In this document: in pieces, positions 1 through 8,756 of the stretch
Layout: each line of letters starts with the position of its first letter
Position numbering within the stretch: the first letter of the stretch is position 1
Origin: Thermococci archaeon
GTDB lineage: Archaea; Hadarchaeota; B88-G9
Length of the DNA stretch: 32,691 bases
Assembly (NCBI GenBank): GCA_003660555.1
Contig: QMUK01000004.1
Location: 1-32,691, forward strand
Direction: 5' to 3'
Notes under the pieces: generated by a model
The model's database searches: none
What the model saw: the letters and a program-made list of their open reading frames with translations, nothing else
Told to the model about the DNA's origin: nothing
Program-made: the position numbers and the translations under genes

Positions 1-1
1 A

Positions 2-190
2 AGAGTGGTAGGAGATACAGAGAAAGGAGATTACAACGTTTACACGTTCGAGGATAAAGTTCCGATCAAAATATCCTTGGAAACAAGAGAGAGAAAAGAA
101 AGAGTAGTTCCTCTCCTAGTAGTAATTGTCTTCATACTCATTGCGTTAGCCCTTCTGTTTTCAATGAAGTTCAGGAAATCAACGGGTTAA
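2..190 (+). CDS. C-terminal fragment of a membrane-anchored protein (one C-terminal TM helix, basic tail); gene begins left of the window
   Basis: The frame is open to the window edge. It ends in a hydrophobic helix VVPLLVVIVFILIALALLF followed by KFRK. It lies directly upstream of an RND transporter in the same orientation. Confidence 0.6.
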   Translation, partial: RVVGDTEKGDYNVYTFEDKVPIKISLETRERKERVVPLLVVIVFILIALALLFSMKFRKSTG

Positions 191-202
191 TCGGTGAGGG
201 AA

Positions 203-2362
203 ATGTTAGAAGAGGCCCTCGAGAAATTGGCACTATTTCAGGTCAGAAGATATAGGGAAATAGTTCTCGCCTCTATTCTCTTCACCTTGGTGATGGCCCT
301 CTTTGCCTCACAGATAAGGTTTGAACACGACATTTCAGACATGTTACCAGAAGATTTCGAGCCTTTTTTGGTTTGGGAGGATGTTTCATACGAATTGGGC
401 GGTTTTTCCACCAATTTCGTAATTGTTACTTTTCAAAGTGAATACGGAGATGTCAGAGATCCGGAACTCTTGAAATCACTTGAAAGACTTGAGAAGAAGT
501 TAATGGAAGAAGCAGAGATATTCGAAGTGCTCTCGTTCTCGGACTTAGTCAGAGAGATATATGGGGAAATACCAGAGGACAAGGAACTCATAGTGCGTCT
601 CTCAGAAATAGGTGTGAGCCAAGGAATGATAAGTCGGGATTACAGAACTGCTATTTTGGTATTCAAAGGTGATGTCCCGAAAGAGAGAGAAAAGAGAAGA
701 GACTTTGTTCAAAGGGTGAGAAAAGACATAGAGGAAGTGAGTTTCCCCGAGGGAGTCTCTACTTATTTGACGGGGACGGACGTTCAATCTGAAGACGTTC
801 TAGAGAGGCTCTTTAGGGATCTCAAAGTCACTACGTTACTCTCCGTGTTAATCATATCCATTTTACTGGTCGTCTTCTTCCTCTCAACCAGAGGACTAAT
901 ACCAGTCATATCAGTAATAATGGCTCTAACTTGGACTCTGGGACTGCTATCCCTCATGGGAGGATCTCTAAAGATTCAGACAGCTGCAGTGGGCTCTCTC
1001 GTAATAGGTCTTGGGGTAGAATACGGTGTCTTCGTGAACTCGAGATTTAGAGAGGAGCTCCTCAAAGGTAAGAGTAGGGAAGAGGCGTTAGTGAATTCCG
1101 TCTCTAAAGTTGGTAGGGGAATACTGGGTTCCTCTAGCACTACCATGGCTGGTTTTCTCGCTTTACTGTCTGGGAAAATGCCTCCTCTTAGAGAATTGGG
1201 GATGATAATTTCAGCAGGAATATTTCTCTCCATGTTCTCCGCGATATTCGTCTCACCGGCCTTCACTCTCCTGTGGTCTAGAGATGTTAGAGAGGAGAAT
1301 ATAAGGAAAGTGAAAGTGTTGAGCAAATTTTCAGATTTTTTAGAGAGAATTTCCAGATTTCAGGCCAGAAGACCGTTGCTCTTCATGATAATAGTGTTCC
1401 TCTTATGTTCCTATATAGTATCGGGCACGGAGAAGCTCAGAATGGAAACTGGTTGGGGGAAGGTGCTTCCTGACTATGTAGAGTCTCAGAAGGGAATGGA
1501 AATTCTCGAAAGCGAATTTCTTGGAACAGAGAGTATACAAGTAGCAGTATACTCGGAAGGAGATGTTAGAAGAATACTAGATTACTTAAAAGTGTTAGAA
1601 AATAGAATGCGTGCTATGGATTGGGTAGTGTCTGTGAGAGGCATAGCAGACCTCGTAAAGAGCGAATGGGATTGGGAGACACTCAAACCAGGGAGACTTC
1701 TAAGTGAAGACTTTTCCCTGACTGTAATAGATGTGAACTTGGACACTGGTGGTGTGGAAGACAGAGGAATACAACTCGTAAAAGAGATGAGAAGGGAAAT
1801 AGAGGAGCTAGGTGAACCGCCTGGAGTAGATGTGAAACTCACAGGTAGTCTGGTTTTCATAGAGGAGTTAAGAGAGATCATGGAGAGAGATATGAACAGA
1901 GTGAACTCCATAGGAGGAATAGCCATATCTCTCATATGCTTCTTGACCTTCTTCTCAATTAGATACGGATTCCTTCCCCTCATCCCAGTTTCCTTGGGTT
2001 TGGCTTTGACTATGGGTACTCTGGGACACTTGGGAATGCCGATAAGTATGATGCTCACCGGAGTGCTCTCCATGATACTCGGGGTAGGAATAGACTTCGG
2101 AATACAACTCACCAATAGATTCAGGGAGGAGCTATCCAGAGGGGGTGAAGAAGTCTCGGTTAGGACTCTCAGGGGGGTGTTCAGACCGATGCTCATCTCA
2201 ACTATAACAATGGTTTCGGGTTTCCTGGCCCTCCTCTCTGCCGAACTAGAATTGATGGACGATTTGGGGATTACTCTAGCTATAGGGGTAAGCTACTGCT
2301 TCTTGATATCAGTTCTGCTGTTGCCTCCTCTTCTGCTCATAGTTTCCAAAACCAAGAGGTAA
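203..2362 (+). CDS. RND superfamily exporter, MMPL/HAE3-like (two repeated 6-TM-type halves)
   Basis: About 720 aa. Two homologous halves share motifs (GLGVEYGVFVNSRFREELLKG / GVGIDFGIQLTNRFREELSRG; SSSTTMAGFLALLSG / STITMVSGFLALLSA). The ORF track starts at GTG 194; ATG 203, preceded by GGTGAGG, is the more likely start. Confidence 0.9.
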   Translation: MLEEALEKLALFQVRRYREIVLASILFTLVMALFASQIRFEHDISDMLPEDFEPFLVWEDVSYELGGFSTNFVIVTFQSEYGDVRDPELLKSLERLEKKLMEEAEIFEVLSFSDLVREIYGEIPEDKELIVRLSEIGVSQGMISRDYRTAILVFKGDVPKEREKRRDFVQRVRKDIEEVSFPEGVSTYLTGTDVQSEDVLERLFRDLKVTTLLSVLIISILLVVFFLSTRGLIPVISVIMALTWTLGLLSLMGGSLKIQTAAVGSLVIGLGVEYGVFVNSRFREELLKGKSREEALVNSVSKVGRGILGSSSTTMAGFLALLSGKMPPLRELGMIISAGIFLSMFSAIFVSPAFTLLWSRDVREENIRKVKVLSKFSDFLERISRFQARRPLLFMIIVFLLCSYIVSGTEKLRMETGWGKVLPDYVESQKGMEILESEFLGTESIQVAVYSEGDVRRILDYLKVLENRMRAMDWVVSVRGIADLVKSEWDWETLKPGRLLSEDFSLTVIDVNLDTGGVEDRGIQLVKEMRREIEELGEPPGVDVKLTGSLVFIEELREIMERDMNRVNSIGGIAISLICFLTFFSIRYGFLPLIPVSLGLALTMGTLGHLGMPISMMLTGVLSMILGVGIDFGIQLTNRFREELSRGGEEVSVRTLRGVFRPMLISTITMVSGFLALLSAELELMDDLGITLAIGVSYCFLISVLLLPPLLLIVSKTKR

Positions 2363-2369
2363 GGCAGAA

Positions 2370-3059
2370 ATGGTAGTGGTGATAACAGGCGTTTCCTCTG
2401 GACTAGGAGAACTTCTCTCCAAGGAGTTTTGTTCAAGGGGATGGGAGGTACTAGGCGTCTCTAGAAATTGGGATAAGCTCAGAGAAATGGAAGAAAATGT
2501 AGATGGTTTCAGAGGGTTTCATTTCGATTTCAGAGGAGAACCTAGAGAGATAATTAAGAGAGCTCTAGATTTAGGAGGATTGGACGTGCTAGTCAATAAC
2601 GCTGGATTTGGATTGGCGAAAAGTATTTCAGAGCACACTCCTAGAGAAGCTGAGGAAATACTAAGAGTTAACCTTCTATTCCCAGTGAAACTTACCTTGG
2701 AAGCAATTCCCCATTTGAAGAGGGCATTAGTGAACGTTATAAGCGCCGGAGCCCTAATTCCTCTAAGAAATTACCCGATATACGGGGCAGCTAAGTCCGC
2801 ATTAGGATATTTCTCTCTTCTCCTGAGGAAGGAAATGAAGGGGAAATTCGCTGTGATAAACGTTTATCCTGGTCCAATGAAAACGAAGTTCTTCGAGAGA
2901 GCTGGAGGTAGAACTCCGATTTTAGTATTCGATCCAGAGAAACTGGCTAGAGAGATAGTCTCCAATGTAGAGAGAGGTAAGTCAGGAGAAATATTTTATC
3001 CGAGGTTTCTCTCATTGGTTAAGTTGATCTCCAAGCTTTGCCCACAGATAAAGGTATAA
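2370..3059 (+). CDS. Short-chain dehydrogenase/reductase (SDR)
   Basis: N-terminal TGVSSGLGE (TGxxxGxG), NNAG motif, and YGAAKSAL (YxxxK) active site. Confidence 0.92.
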   Translation: MVVVITGVSSGLGELLSKEFCSRGWEVLGVSRNWDKLREMEENVDGFRGFHFDFRGEPREIIKRALDLGGLDVLVNNAGFGLAKSISEHTPREAEEILRVNLLFPVKLTLEAIPHLKRALVNVISAGALIPLRNYPIYGAAKSALGYFSLLLRKEMKGKFAVINVYPGPMKTKFFERAGGRTPILVFDPEKLAREIVSNVERGKSGEIFYPRFLSLVKLISKLCPQIKV

Positions 3060-3154
3060 GGGATGAATGAGAATCCCATTTGCATCCTGCTGAGTAGATG
3101 ATTGAATTGACCTATATTTTTTATAACGTTCTCCTACATCTCTGGAGGGATTCG

Positions 3155-3496
3155 ATGAGAGAGTTCATACTGGCCACTACTGAGGAAGTTCCCGGATATA
3201 GAATAGTCCAGACCTTGGGAATAGTTAGCGGAAATGCTGTGAGAGCTAGAGGAGTTGGTAGAGACATAGCCGCTGGTGTGAGATCTGTATTCGGAGGAGA
3301 AATAAAGGAATACTCTGAACTGATGAATCAAGCTAGAGAGAAGGCAATAGAGAGGATGATTTCCAAGGCAAAGGAAATGGGTGCTAACGCCGTAATAGGG
3401 GTGAGGTTTACTACCTCAGATGTCATGTCAGGGGTCTCGGAGATACTAGTCTATGGAACGGCAGTGATTCTCGAGGTAGACACTAGGAAGAGATGA
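3155..3496 (+). CDS. UPF0145 / YbjQ-like protein
   Basis: MREFILATTEEVPGYRIVQTLGIVSGNAVRAR...AKEMGANAVIGVRF fits the YbjQ/UPF0145 pattern. ATG 3155 is preceded by GGAGGG; the track's 3098 start is probably too far upstream. Confidence 0.85.
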   Translation: MREFILATTEEVPGYRIVQTLGIVSGNAVRARGVGRDIAAGVRSVFGGEIKEYSELMNQAREKAIERMISKAKEMGANAVIGVRFTTSDVMSGVSEILVYGTAVILEVDTRKR

Positions 3497-3497
3497 G

Positions 3498-3575
3498 TGG
3501 TGCGGCCGCCGGGATTTGAACCCGGGTCACCGGTGTGGCAGACCGGTGTCTTAGACCAGACTGGACTACGGCCGC
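3498..3575 (-). tRNA. tRNA-Gly (anticodon GCC), CCA encoded
   Basis: The reverse complement GCGGCCGTAGTCCAGTCTGGTCTAAGACACCGGTCTGCCACACCGGTGACCCGGGTTCAAATCCCGGCGGCCGCA-CCA folds by hand into a cloverleaf: acceptor GCGGCCG/CGGCCGC, anticodon stem CCGGT/ACCGG with loop CTGCCAC, T-arm CCGGG-TTCAAAT-CCCGG. Confidence 0.95.
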
Positions 3576-3599
3576 CCTCTGGTTCTGATGAGGGTTCCC

Positions 3600-3606
3600 A
3601 TATATA
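3600..3606 (-). promoter_or_regulatory. TATA box (BoxA) for tRNA-Gly
   Basis: TATATAT on the minus strand, about 25-31 nt upstream of the tRNA 5' end, which is archaeal promoter spacing. Confidence 0.6.
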
Positions 3607-3942
3607 GCCTTTCTGGAACTCAACGAGCGGACTGGATCTTTCTCCAACGAGTGAGGTAACGAGACCTCGCTAGAAGCAATTAAATTTAACGCTAGGAAAT
3701 TAAGAAGACGACGTGTATACGATGAACGTATTTTCAGCTTGATCTCTTGAATGTAATGCCTAGAACTGACGTCAAATAGTTCGTGAACTGACGAAAACAT
3801 GCCTTTCCATTTCATGGAGAAAGAACATGGTGATTCAGAAAATTTATCTAAACTGTTTTTTGTTAAATAGTGGGTTATATATCTCAACTCTTGAAGAATT
3901 TTCAAATCAGGAGAAGTGTGAAATTTCCAAGGTGGTGATCAG

Positions 3943-4868
3943 ATGAGGGTTTACGTCTCGAAGGAGTTCTCACACTTAGTAGACAATGAAACAATATATA
4001 GATGCCTAGCGAAGTCTCCACACGCTCAATTGGTCTTTGACAGAGTGAATCTCTACTGTGTTGACAGTGAAACAGTAGATTCGCTTTGCCCACCTGAGCT
4101 CAGGAAATATATAGATCCAAGGTGTCTCTATGGACTAAAAGAGAAGATAAGAGAACCTCTTCTAAAAATTAGAGGAATGCTTCCTTTTGAAATAGAAGAA
4201 CCAAGAATGGAAAGTCTTCTGGATGAAATTTGGGGAATGGTATCTGAGTGTGAGAAAACGTGGGGAATAAGTGTCGCTAGGGCGTGTTACATTAACTCGA
4301 AAGAAACGTCGAGGAAGTCATTGATCGAAATTGAACCTCCGGCAATACTGTTGCTATAGATAGGGAGATTGAGTCAGCAAAGGAGGTCTGCCAAGAAATC
4401 AATATACCTTTCAATAGGGCATTCTTGGATTTGCTAGAAACTTCACTGGTTCACGAGGCCTTCCATACCTTCACAGACCTTAGTGGTAAGAAGTACAGCC
4501 GAGAAACTTGGTACAGGTTAATAGAGGAGAGTCTAGCTAACTATTCAGTTTTCCTCTCGTTAAACGAGCATAGTAAGCCGAGTTATCTTGTGGACAATAG
4601 AAAGCAACCCCTCGAGTACAGAGCTTGGGAGTATTGGGCAACTCACGCTGCGGGAATGGAGGGATACACCCTAGTCAGTCGTTGCTGGATTTGGAGTACT
4701 CTTTGCCCCTGGCCAATTCCCTTCCCGATAATGTATCTACTTCGCCATCCGAAGCTTTGGCTAGAGTGGTGGTACGAAATCTATCGTCTACGGAGGAGAA
4801 TTCGAAAAGAGGACACTTTTTGGAAAGTAATAGCAGCAGACATAATAGCGTATGCGCTCGGAATTTGA
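3943..4868 (+). pseudogene. HExxH (gluzincin-like) putative metallopeptidase, split by a frameshift
   Basis: ORF 3943-4359 (138 aa) stops, and the next frame resumes without a break: ...TVAIDREIESAKEVCQEINIPFNRAFLDLLETSLVHEAFHTFTDLSG...IEESLANY. There is no separate RBS-plus-ATG start for the second ORF; its only listed start is an internal TTG. The shift is -1 relative to the first ORF (as from a 1-nt deletion) between about 4333 and 4360. Confidence 0.6.
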
Positions 4869-4894
4869 ATCTGCGTGAGACAGGGGGCGCTGAA

Positions 4895-6226
4895 TCATTC
4901 GCTATCCTTGATCTCTACCACGAATTTGGCGAACAAGTAAAGAGTAAACACACCAAGAGATCCAGAAATCCAAAACGGGATTACTACACCCCTTATATCA
5001 AAGGGTAAGATCATTTCCTCTGTCCTAGAGTATATCAGTGCTCCTATTATTGGTCCCAGGATCATCCCAGTGTTGAAGAAGGTTTGCTGTATTCCGAATA
5101 CTCTCCCTCTTATCTCAGACGGGGATATGTCGGCTTGTAAAGCTCTCATCAGCGGAAAAGACACATTAAATGACATGTGGGTAGCTGACATTAGCAAGAA
5201 GAGCTCTTCTGGTGTGCTTATCAGGGGTATTGCGAATATCGAAAGCCTACTGATGACATAACCCAAGACTATTATTCCCTTCCTGCCCATCTTGTCTCCA
5301 AGCCAAGCCGCTGGATAAGAGGCAGACATTCCTAAGAGAGCTGATAAGCTCATTATAGCCCCTAAAGTCAAGGGATCCTTTACCACGTATTCTATGGCGT
5401 AAACGCTCATTACGGAAGATATTATTCCAACAGCGAATCCATTTATCAGCCCATTTAGAAACATCACGTAGAGTGATACTCTCTGGTCCCTCCTAAGGGA
5501 CCTTATTCCCATTTTTTCTTCGGTTTCCTCTTCTCTTTCATCTGAGGCCTCATTCCCGCGTATTAAACTCTTCTCCTTGAGAGGGAGTGCCGAAAAAAGA
5601 GCTACTAGATTAAATGTAGCTATTAGTAAAAATGGGATCCTAAGGGCCTCTTGGACTTCTTTTACTCCAAAAAGCACAGTTGCCTTATAAGCAAAAGCAC
5701 CTAGGGATGGTCCTATCATTACTCCAGCGTTCATGGAGCTGACATACAGAGCAAGAGCTCTCCCTCTGAATTCCCTTGGAACGCTCTCTGAGAGTAGTGC
5801 CTCTGCCACAGGCCAAACCATAGCTGAGGCAGCACCTTGTAGTGCCCTTATGTAAACTAGATCGGTCCAATTTCTCGCGAAGAAATACAGAAAGCCTGTG
5901 AGTATGTATATCATTGATCCTAGGAGTATTAGCCTCTTCCTCCCTATCTCATCGCTCAGCCACCCGAAAGCAGTGGCTAGTGGAGCTCTAACTAACATGA
6001 ATGCAGAGGTCATTACCCCCATTTCCACGACGGCTTCGCTGGCCTCAACTCTAGAAGCCAACTCAGGTAACTCTCTGAGAACTCCCTTCAGGGAGAGAAT
6101 GTAATACGGTATCAGTATACTCACGCTCGAGAAACCGGTGTTTATCGTAAAAGAGATTAACAACAAATAAACTAGATTCTTCCTTTCTCTGAGGAAGTTC
6201 AGCAGGTCTCTAAGTCTTCCTACCAA
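4895..6226 (-). CDS. Major facilitator superfamily transporter
   Basis: 443 aa with about 12 hydrophobic segments. MFS loop motifs GWLSDEIGRKR and AWLGDKMGRKG. Confidence 0.92.
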   Translation of the reverse strand: MVGRLRDLLNFLRERKNLVYLLLISFTINTGFSSVSILIPYYILSLKGVLRELPELASRVEASEAVVEMGVMTSAFMLVRAPLATAFGWLSDEIGRKRLILLGSMIYILTGFLYFFARNWTDLVYIRALQGAASAMVWPVAEALLSESVPREFRGRALALYVSSMNAGVMIGPSLGAFAYKATVLFGVKEVQEALRIPFLLIATFNLVALFSALPLKEKSLIRGNEASDEREEETEEKMGIRSLRRDQRVSLYVMFLNGLINGFAVGIISSVMSVYAIEYVVKDPLTLGAIMSLSALLGMSASYPAAWLGDKMGRKGIIVLGYVISRLSIFAIPLISTPEELFLLMSATHMSFNVSFPLMRALQADISPSEIRGRVFGIQQTFFNTGMILGPIIGALIYSRTEEMILPFDIRGVVIPFWISGSLGVFTLYLFAKFVVEIKDSE

Positions 6227-6334
6227 ACTGAGTCCTCCCTGAGTATTAGCAGTGTGAAGAGTGAGCCGTGACAGGAGCCTAGGATTGGCCTTATGTCTTA
6301 AATATTTCCGTACCTAGTTACGAGAGGTGGTCTC

Positions 6335-6961
6335 TTGGAAAGTGAGGGCACCCTTCTCAAGATAAAAGAGTGGTTCGAGACAGGAGAAGAGGATTCCAAA
6401 GACATAGTTAAATCTCCATGGGAAGTGGAAGTATTCAGGGATGAAAACGAGAGAATAACTGGATTAAGGGCAATAAACCCGAAATTTCCAATAAGTTTCG
6501 TGGTTAGACCAATGCAAAACTCGATCAGAATATCTGCTACTCTCCCATTCGAAACAGCAACCCTAGGGCTCAGAGAGAGAGTAAAAGCCTACAGGACTGC
6601 TTTGATAATAAACGAGAGAATAGAGCTAGTTAAGGTTTCATTGGTAGGAGACGAAGAGGAACTGAACATATGTTGTGACCTGGACATGCGATCATTGGGA
6701 GAGGGAGAATTCGACGAGGCATTAAGCACCATATACGCTGCAATAGTCACTCTAGTAGACAGACTCGGATTAGAGGAGGAATTGAAGAGGGAAATCCTCC
6801 TAACAATGATATATCTAATTTCGAGAAAGAAAGAAGAGGGATATACCAGAAAACAGCTCTATGAATTTCTGGTGAAGAGGGCTGGGATGAAAGAGGAAAT
6901 GGCCAGTAAAATAATAGAAGCTGCCTATCGAGGTTCTAGAGAAATAGACTACGCCTACTGA
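6335..6961 (+). CDS. Conserved-looking soluble protein of unknown function, first gene of an ABC exporter operon
   Basis: 208 aa, TTG start 6335 preceded by GAGGTGG, ends 10 nt before the ABC ATPase gene. I recognise no family with confidence. Confidence 0.75.
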   Translation: MESEGTLLKIKEWFETGEEDSKDIVKSPWEVEVFRDENERITGLRAINPKFPISFVVRPMQNSIRISATLPFETATLGLRERVKAYRTALIINERIELVKVSLVGDEEELNICCDLDMRSLGEGEFDEALSTIYAAIVTLVDRLGLEEELKREILLTMIYLISRKKEEGYTRKQLYEFLVKRAGMKEEMASKIIEAAYRGSREIDYAY

Positions 6962-6971
6962 GGAATCAGTC

Positions 6972-7955
6972 ATGAGCATAGAGGCAATTAACTTAGAGAA
7001 GAAGTATTTGACCAAGAAGAGAATTGGATTGATTAGTTCCGAGAAGGAGGTAGTAGAAGCTCTCAAGGGAGTGTCCTTCGAGGTCGGAGATGGAGAGATA
7101 GTAGGACTTCTAGGACCGAATGGAGCAGGCAAAACTACTACGGTAAAGATATTGTCCACTTTACTCATTCCAGATTCGGGAAGGGCCCTAGTAAACGGAC
7201 TTGATGTGGTAAAAGAGGCGAAAAAAGTCAGGAAAATAATAGGAATAATGCTAACAGTTGAAAAGGGATTCTACGGCAAACTAACAGGAAAGGAAAATCT
7301 AGAATACTTTTCTGCCCTGTATGGTCTGAAAAAGGACTTTTCGAGGAGGAAAATAAGTGAATTGATGGACTTATTGGGTCTAAGGGAGTTGGGGGCTGAA
7401 GACAAATTATTCGAGGAATACAGCTTGGGAATGAAGGCCAGACTCTCCTTAGCTAGAGCTCTACTGAAAGATCCGCCTGTATTGATATTGGATGAGCCAA
7501 CTCTTGGATTAGACCCACCTAGTTCTAGGAAGATAAGAGAACTGGTCATGAGTTTGGCTAAAGAGGAGGACAAGACGGTGTTGTACACCACTCATAATAT
7601 GTTTGAAGCCGAAATACTTTGTGATAGAATATTGCTGATCAATGAGGGGGAAATAGTTGCTGAAGGGACGCCTAGAGAGCTAAAGAGAAGGATACCGAAA
7701 CTGAAAACCATCGAGATAATAGCCAAAAATGAGATTAGAACAGAAGATCTGAAATACGAAATAGAGAGGCTAATCGACGGTAGAGTATCTATTTCGGCAG
7801 ATGGGACGATAGAAATAAAAGCCAAACTCAAGACTTATGAGAAAGGGCTATCTGAGATACTAGGGAAGATAATCTCGCTTGGTTTAGATATAGTCTCAGT
7901 CAAGGTAGAAGAGCCCACGTTAGAGGACGTCTTCGTCCACTTCACAAGCGAATAG
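6972..7955 (+). CDS. ABC transporter ATP-binding protein (DRA/NodI-like, ABC-2 exporter type)
   Basis: Walker A GPNGAGKTT, signature YSLGMKARLSLARALL, Walker B LILDEPTLGLDP, H-loop TTHNM. Confidence 0.96.
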   Translation: MSIEAINLEKKYLTKKRIGLISSEKEVVEALKGVSFEVGDGEIVGLLGPNGAGKTTTVKILSTLLIPDSGRALVNGLDVVKEAKKVRKIIGIMLTVEKGFYGKLTGKENLEYFSALYGLKKDFSRRKISELMDLLGLRELGAEDKLFEEYSLGMKARLSLARALLKDPPVLILDEPTLGLDPPSSRKIRELVMSLAKEEDKTVLYTTHNMFEAEILCDRILLINEGEIVAEGTPRELKRRIPKLKTIEIIAKNEIRTEDLKYEIERLIDGRVSISADGTIEIKAKLKTYEKGLSEILGKIISLGLDIVSVKVEEPTLEDVFVHFTSE

Positions 7956-8756
7956 GTGCATGGGATGCTCGGGCTAATCAGGGCTGAAGCCCTTTTGTTC
8001 TATGCAGAGGTTCTCAGAAGGAAGTCCATTCTAGTGACTTTCTCTCTATTTCCTTATTTGCTCACACTCCTAATACTACTGATAGGATCCTCCGCGGGGA
8101 GTTTCAATGCATTCGAAAGCAAAGTTGGAATCAGTCCAGTTCCATTTTTCATATCTAGCTCTTTCGTCCTGATGGTCGTCTTAGGGGTATCAGACGAGAT
8201 ACTTTGGAGACCCATATACAATGAAGAGATGGGCACTAGTCCCTATGTGGTTTCGTCTCCATCTAATCCAATTCTCAGAAGTCTAGCTATACCCATACCC
8301 AGGCTGAGTTTAACTCTAGTATTGGGGTCGACTAGCGTCCTCCCAGTTTTGCTCTACTACTTTGGGAGTGGGTTCCTATTGGAGTCCATCTCCATCATGG
8401 GCTTGGCCGCTCTCTCTGGATTGGCTCTCTCTAGCTTGGCCATAGCGATATCTGGGTTAGCCACGTTGTGGGGAGAGAGTTGGAGGATCATACAGGTTAT
8501 AAGACCTTTGCTCTTCATTTTCCTAGGGGTCTTCTATCCTAAGCACGTCATGCCAACTTTTGCTAGGCTCATTTCATCTCTAATACCTTCCTCTCATACT
8601 ATAGAAGCTATTCAGACTGTTTTATTAGGAGGAAGCAATATATTAGTGCCAATTGGGATTGGAGTTGCTCTTTTCATGTTTTATTTGCCAATTGGACAGA
8701 AGTCTCTTAGTATATGGGAGAGAAAGAAGCTCAGATCCGGGGGTATAAGGACTTGA
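7956..8756 (+). CDS. ABC-2 type transporter permease
   Basis: 266 aa with six hydrophobic helices, directly following the ATPase gene. Confidence 0.85.
   Translation: MHGMLGLIRAEALLFYAEVLRRKSILVTFSLFPYLLTLLILLIGSSAGSFNAFESKVGISPVPFFISSSFVLMVVLGVSDEILWRPIYNEEMGTSPYVVSSPSNPILRSLAIPIPRLSLTLVLGSTSVLPVLLYYFGSGFLLESISIMGLAALSGLALSSLAIAISGLATLWGESWRIIQVIRPLLFIFLGVFYPKHVMPTFARLISSLIPSSHTIEAIQTVLLGGSNILVPIGIGVALFMFYLPIGQKSLSIWERKKLRSGGIRT

Noticed and set aside
1582-2196. 204-aa minus-strand ORF inside the RND gene
   Set aside because: Ser/Pro/Leu-rich antisense shadow of a clearly coding + frame; no RBS or family features.
3483-3905. 140-aa minus ORF spanning the tRNA
   Set aside because: Its C-terminal part is a translation of the tRNA-Gly antisense/sense sequence; not a credible gene.
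3498-4868. tRNA-Gly as an attachment site for an integrated element
   Set aside because: No integrase, no duplicated tRNA 3' end seen nearby, and the tRNA 3' side abuts a housekeeping-like gene.
4625-5008. 127-aa plus ORF between the HExxH gene and the MFS gene
   Set aside because: Overlaps both neighbours, has no RBS and an odd composition; kept only as possible evidence of a second frameshift.
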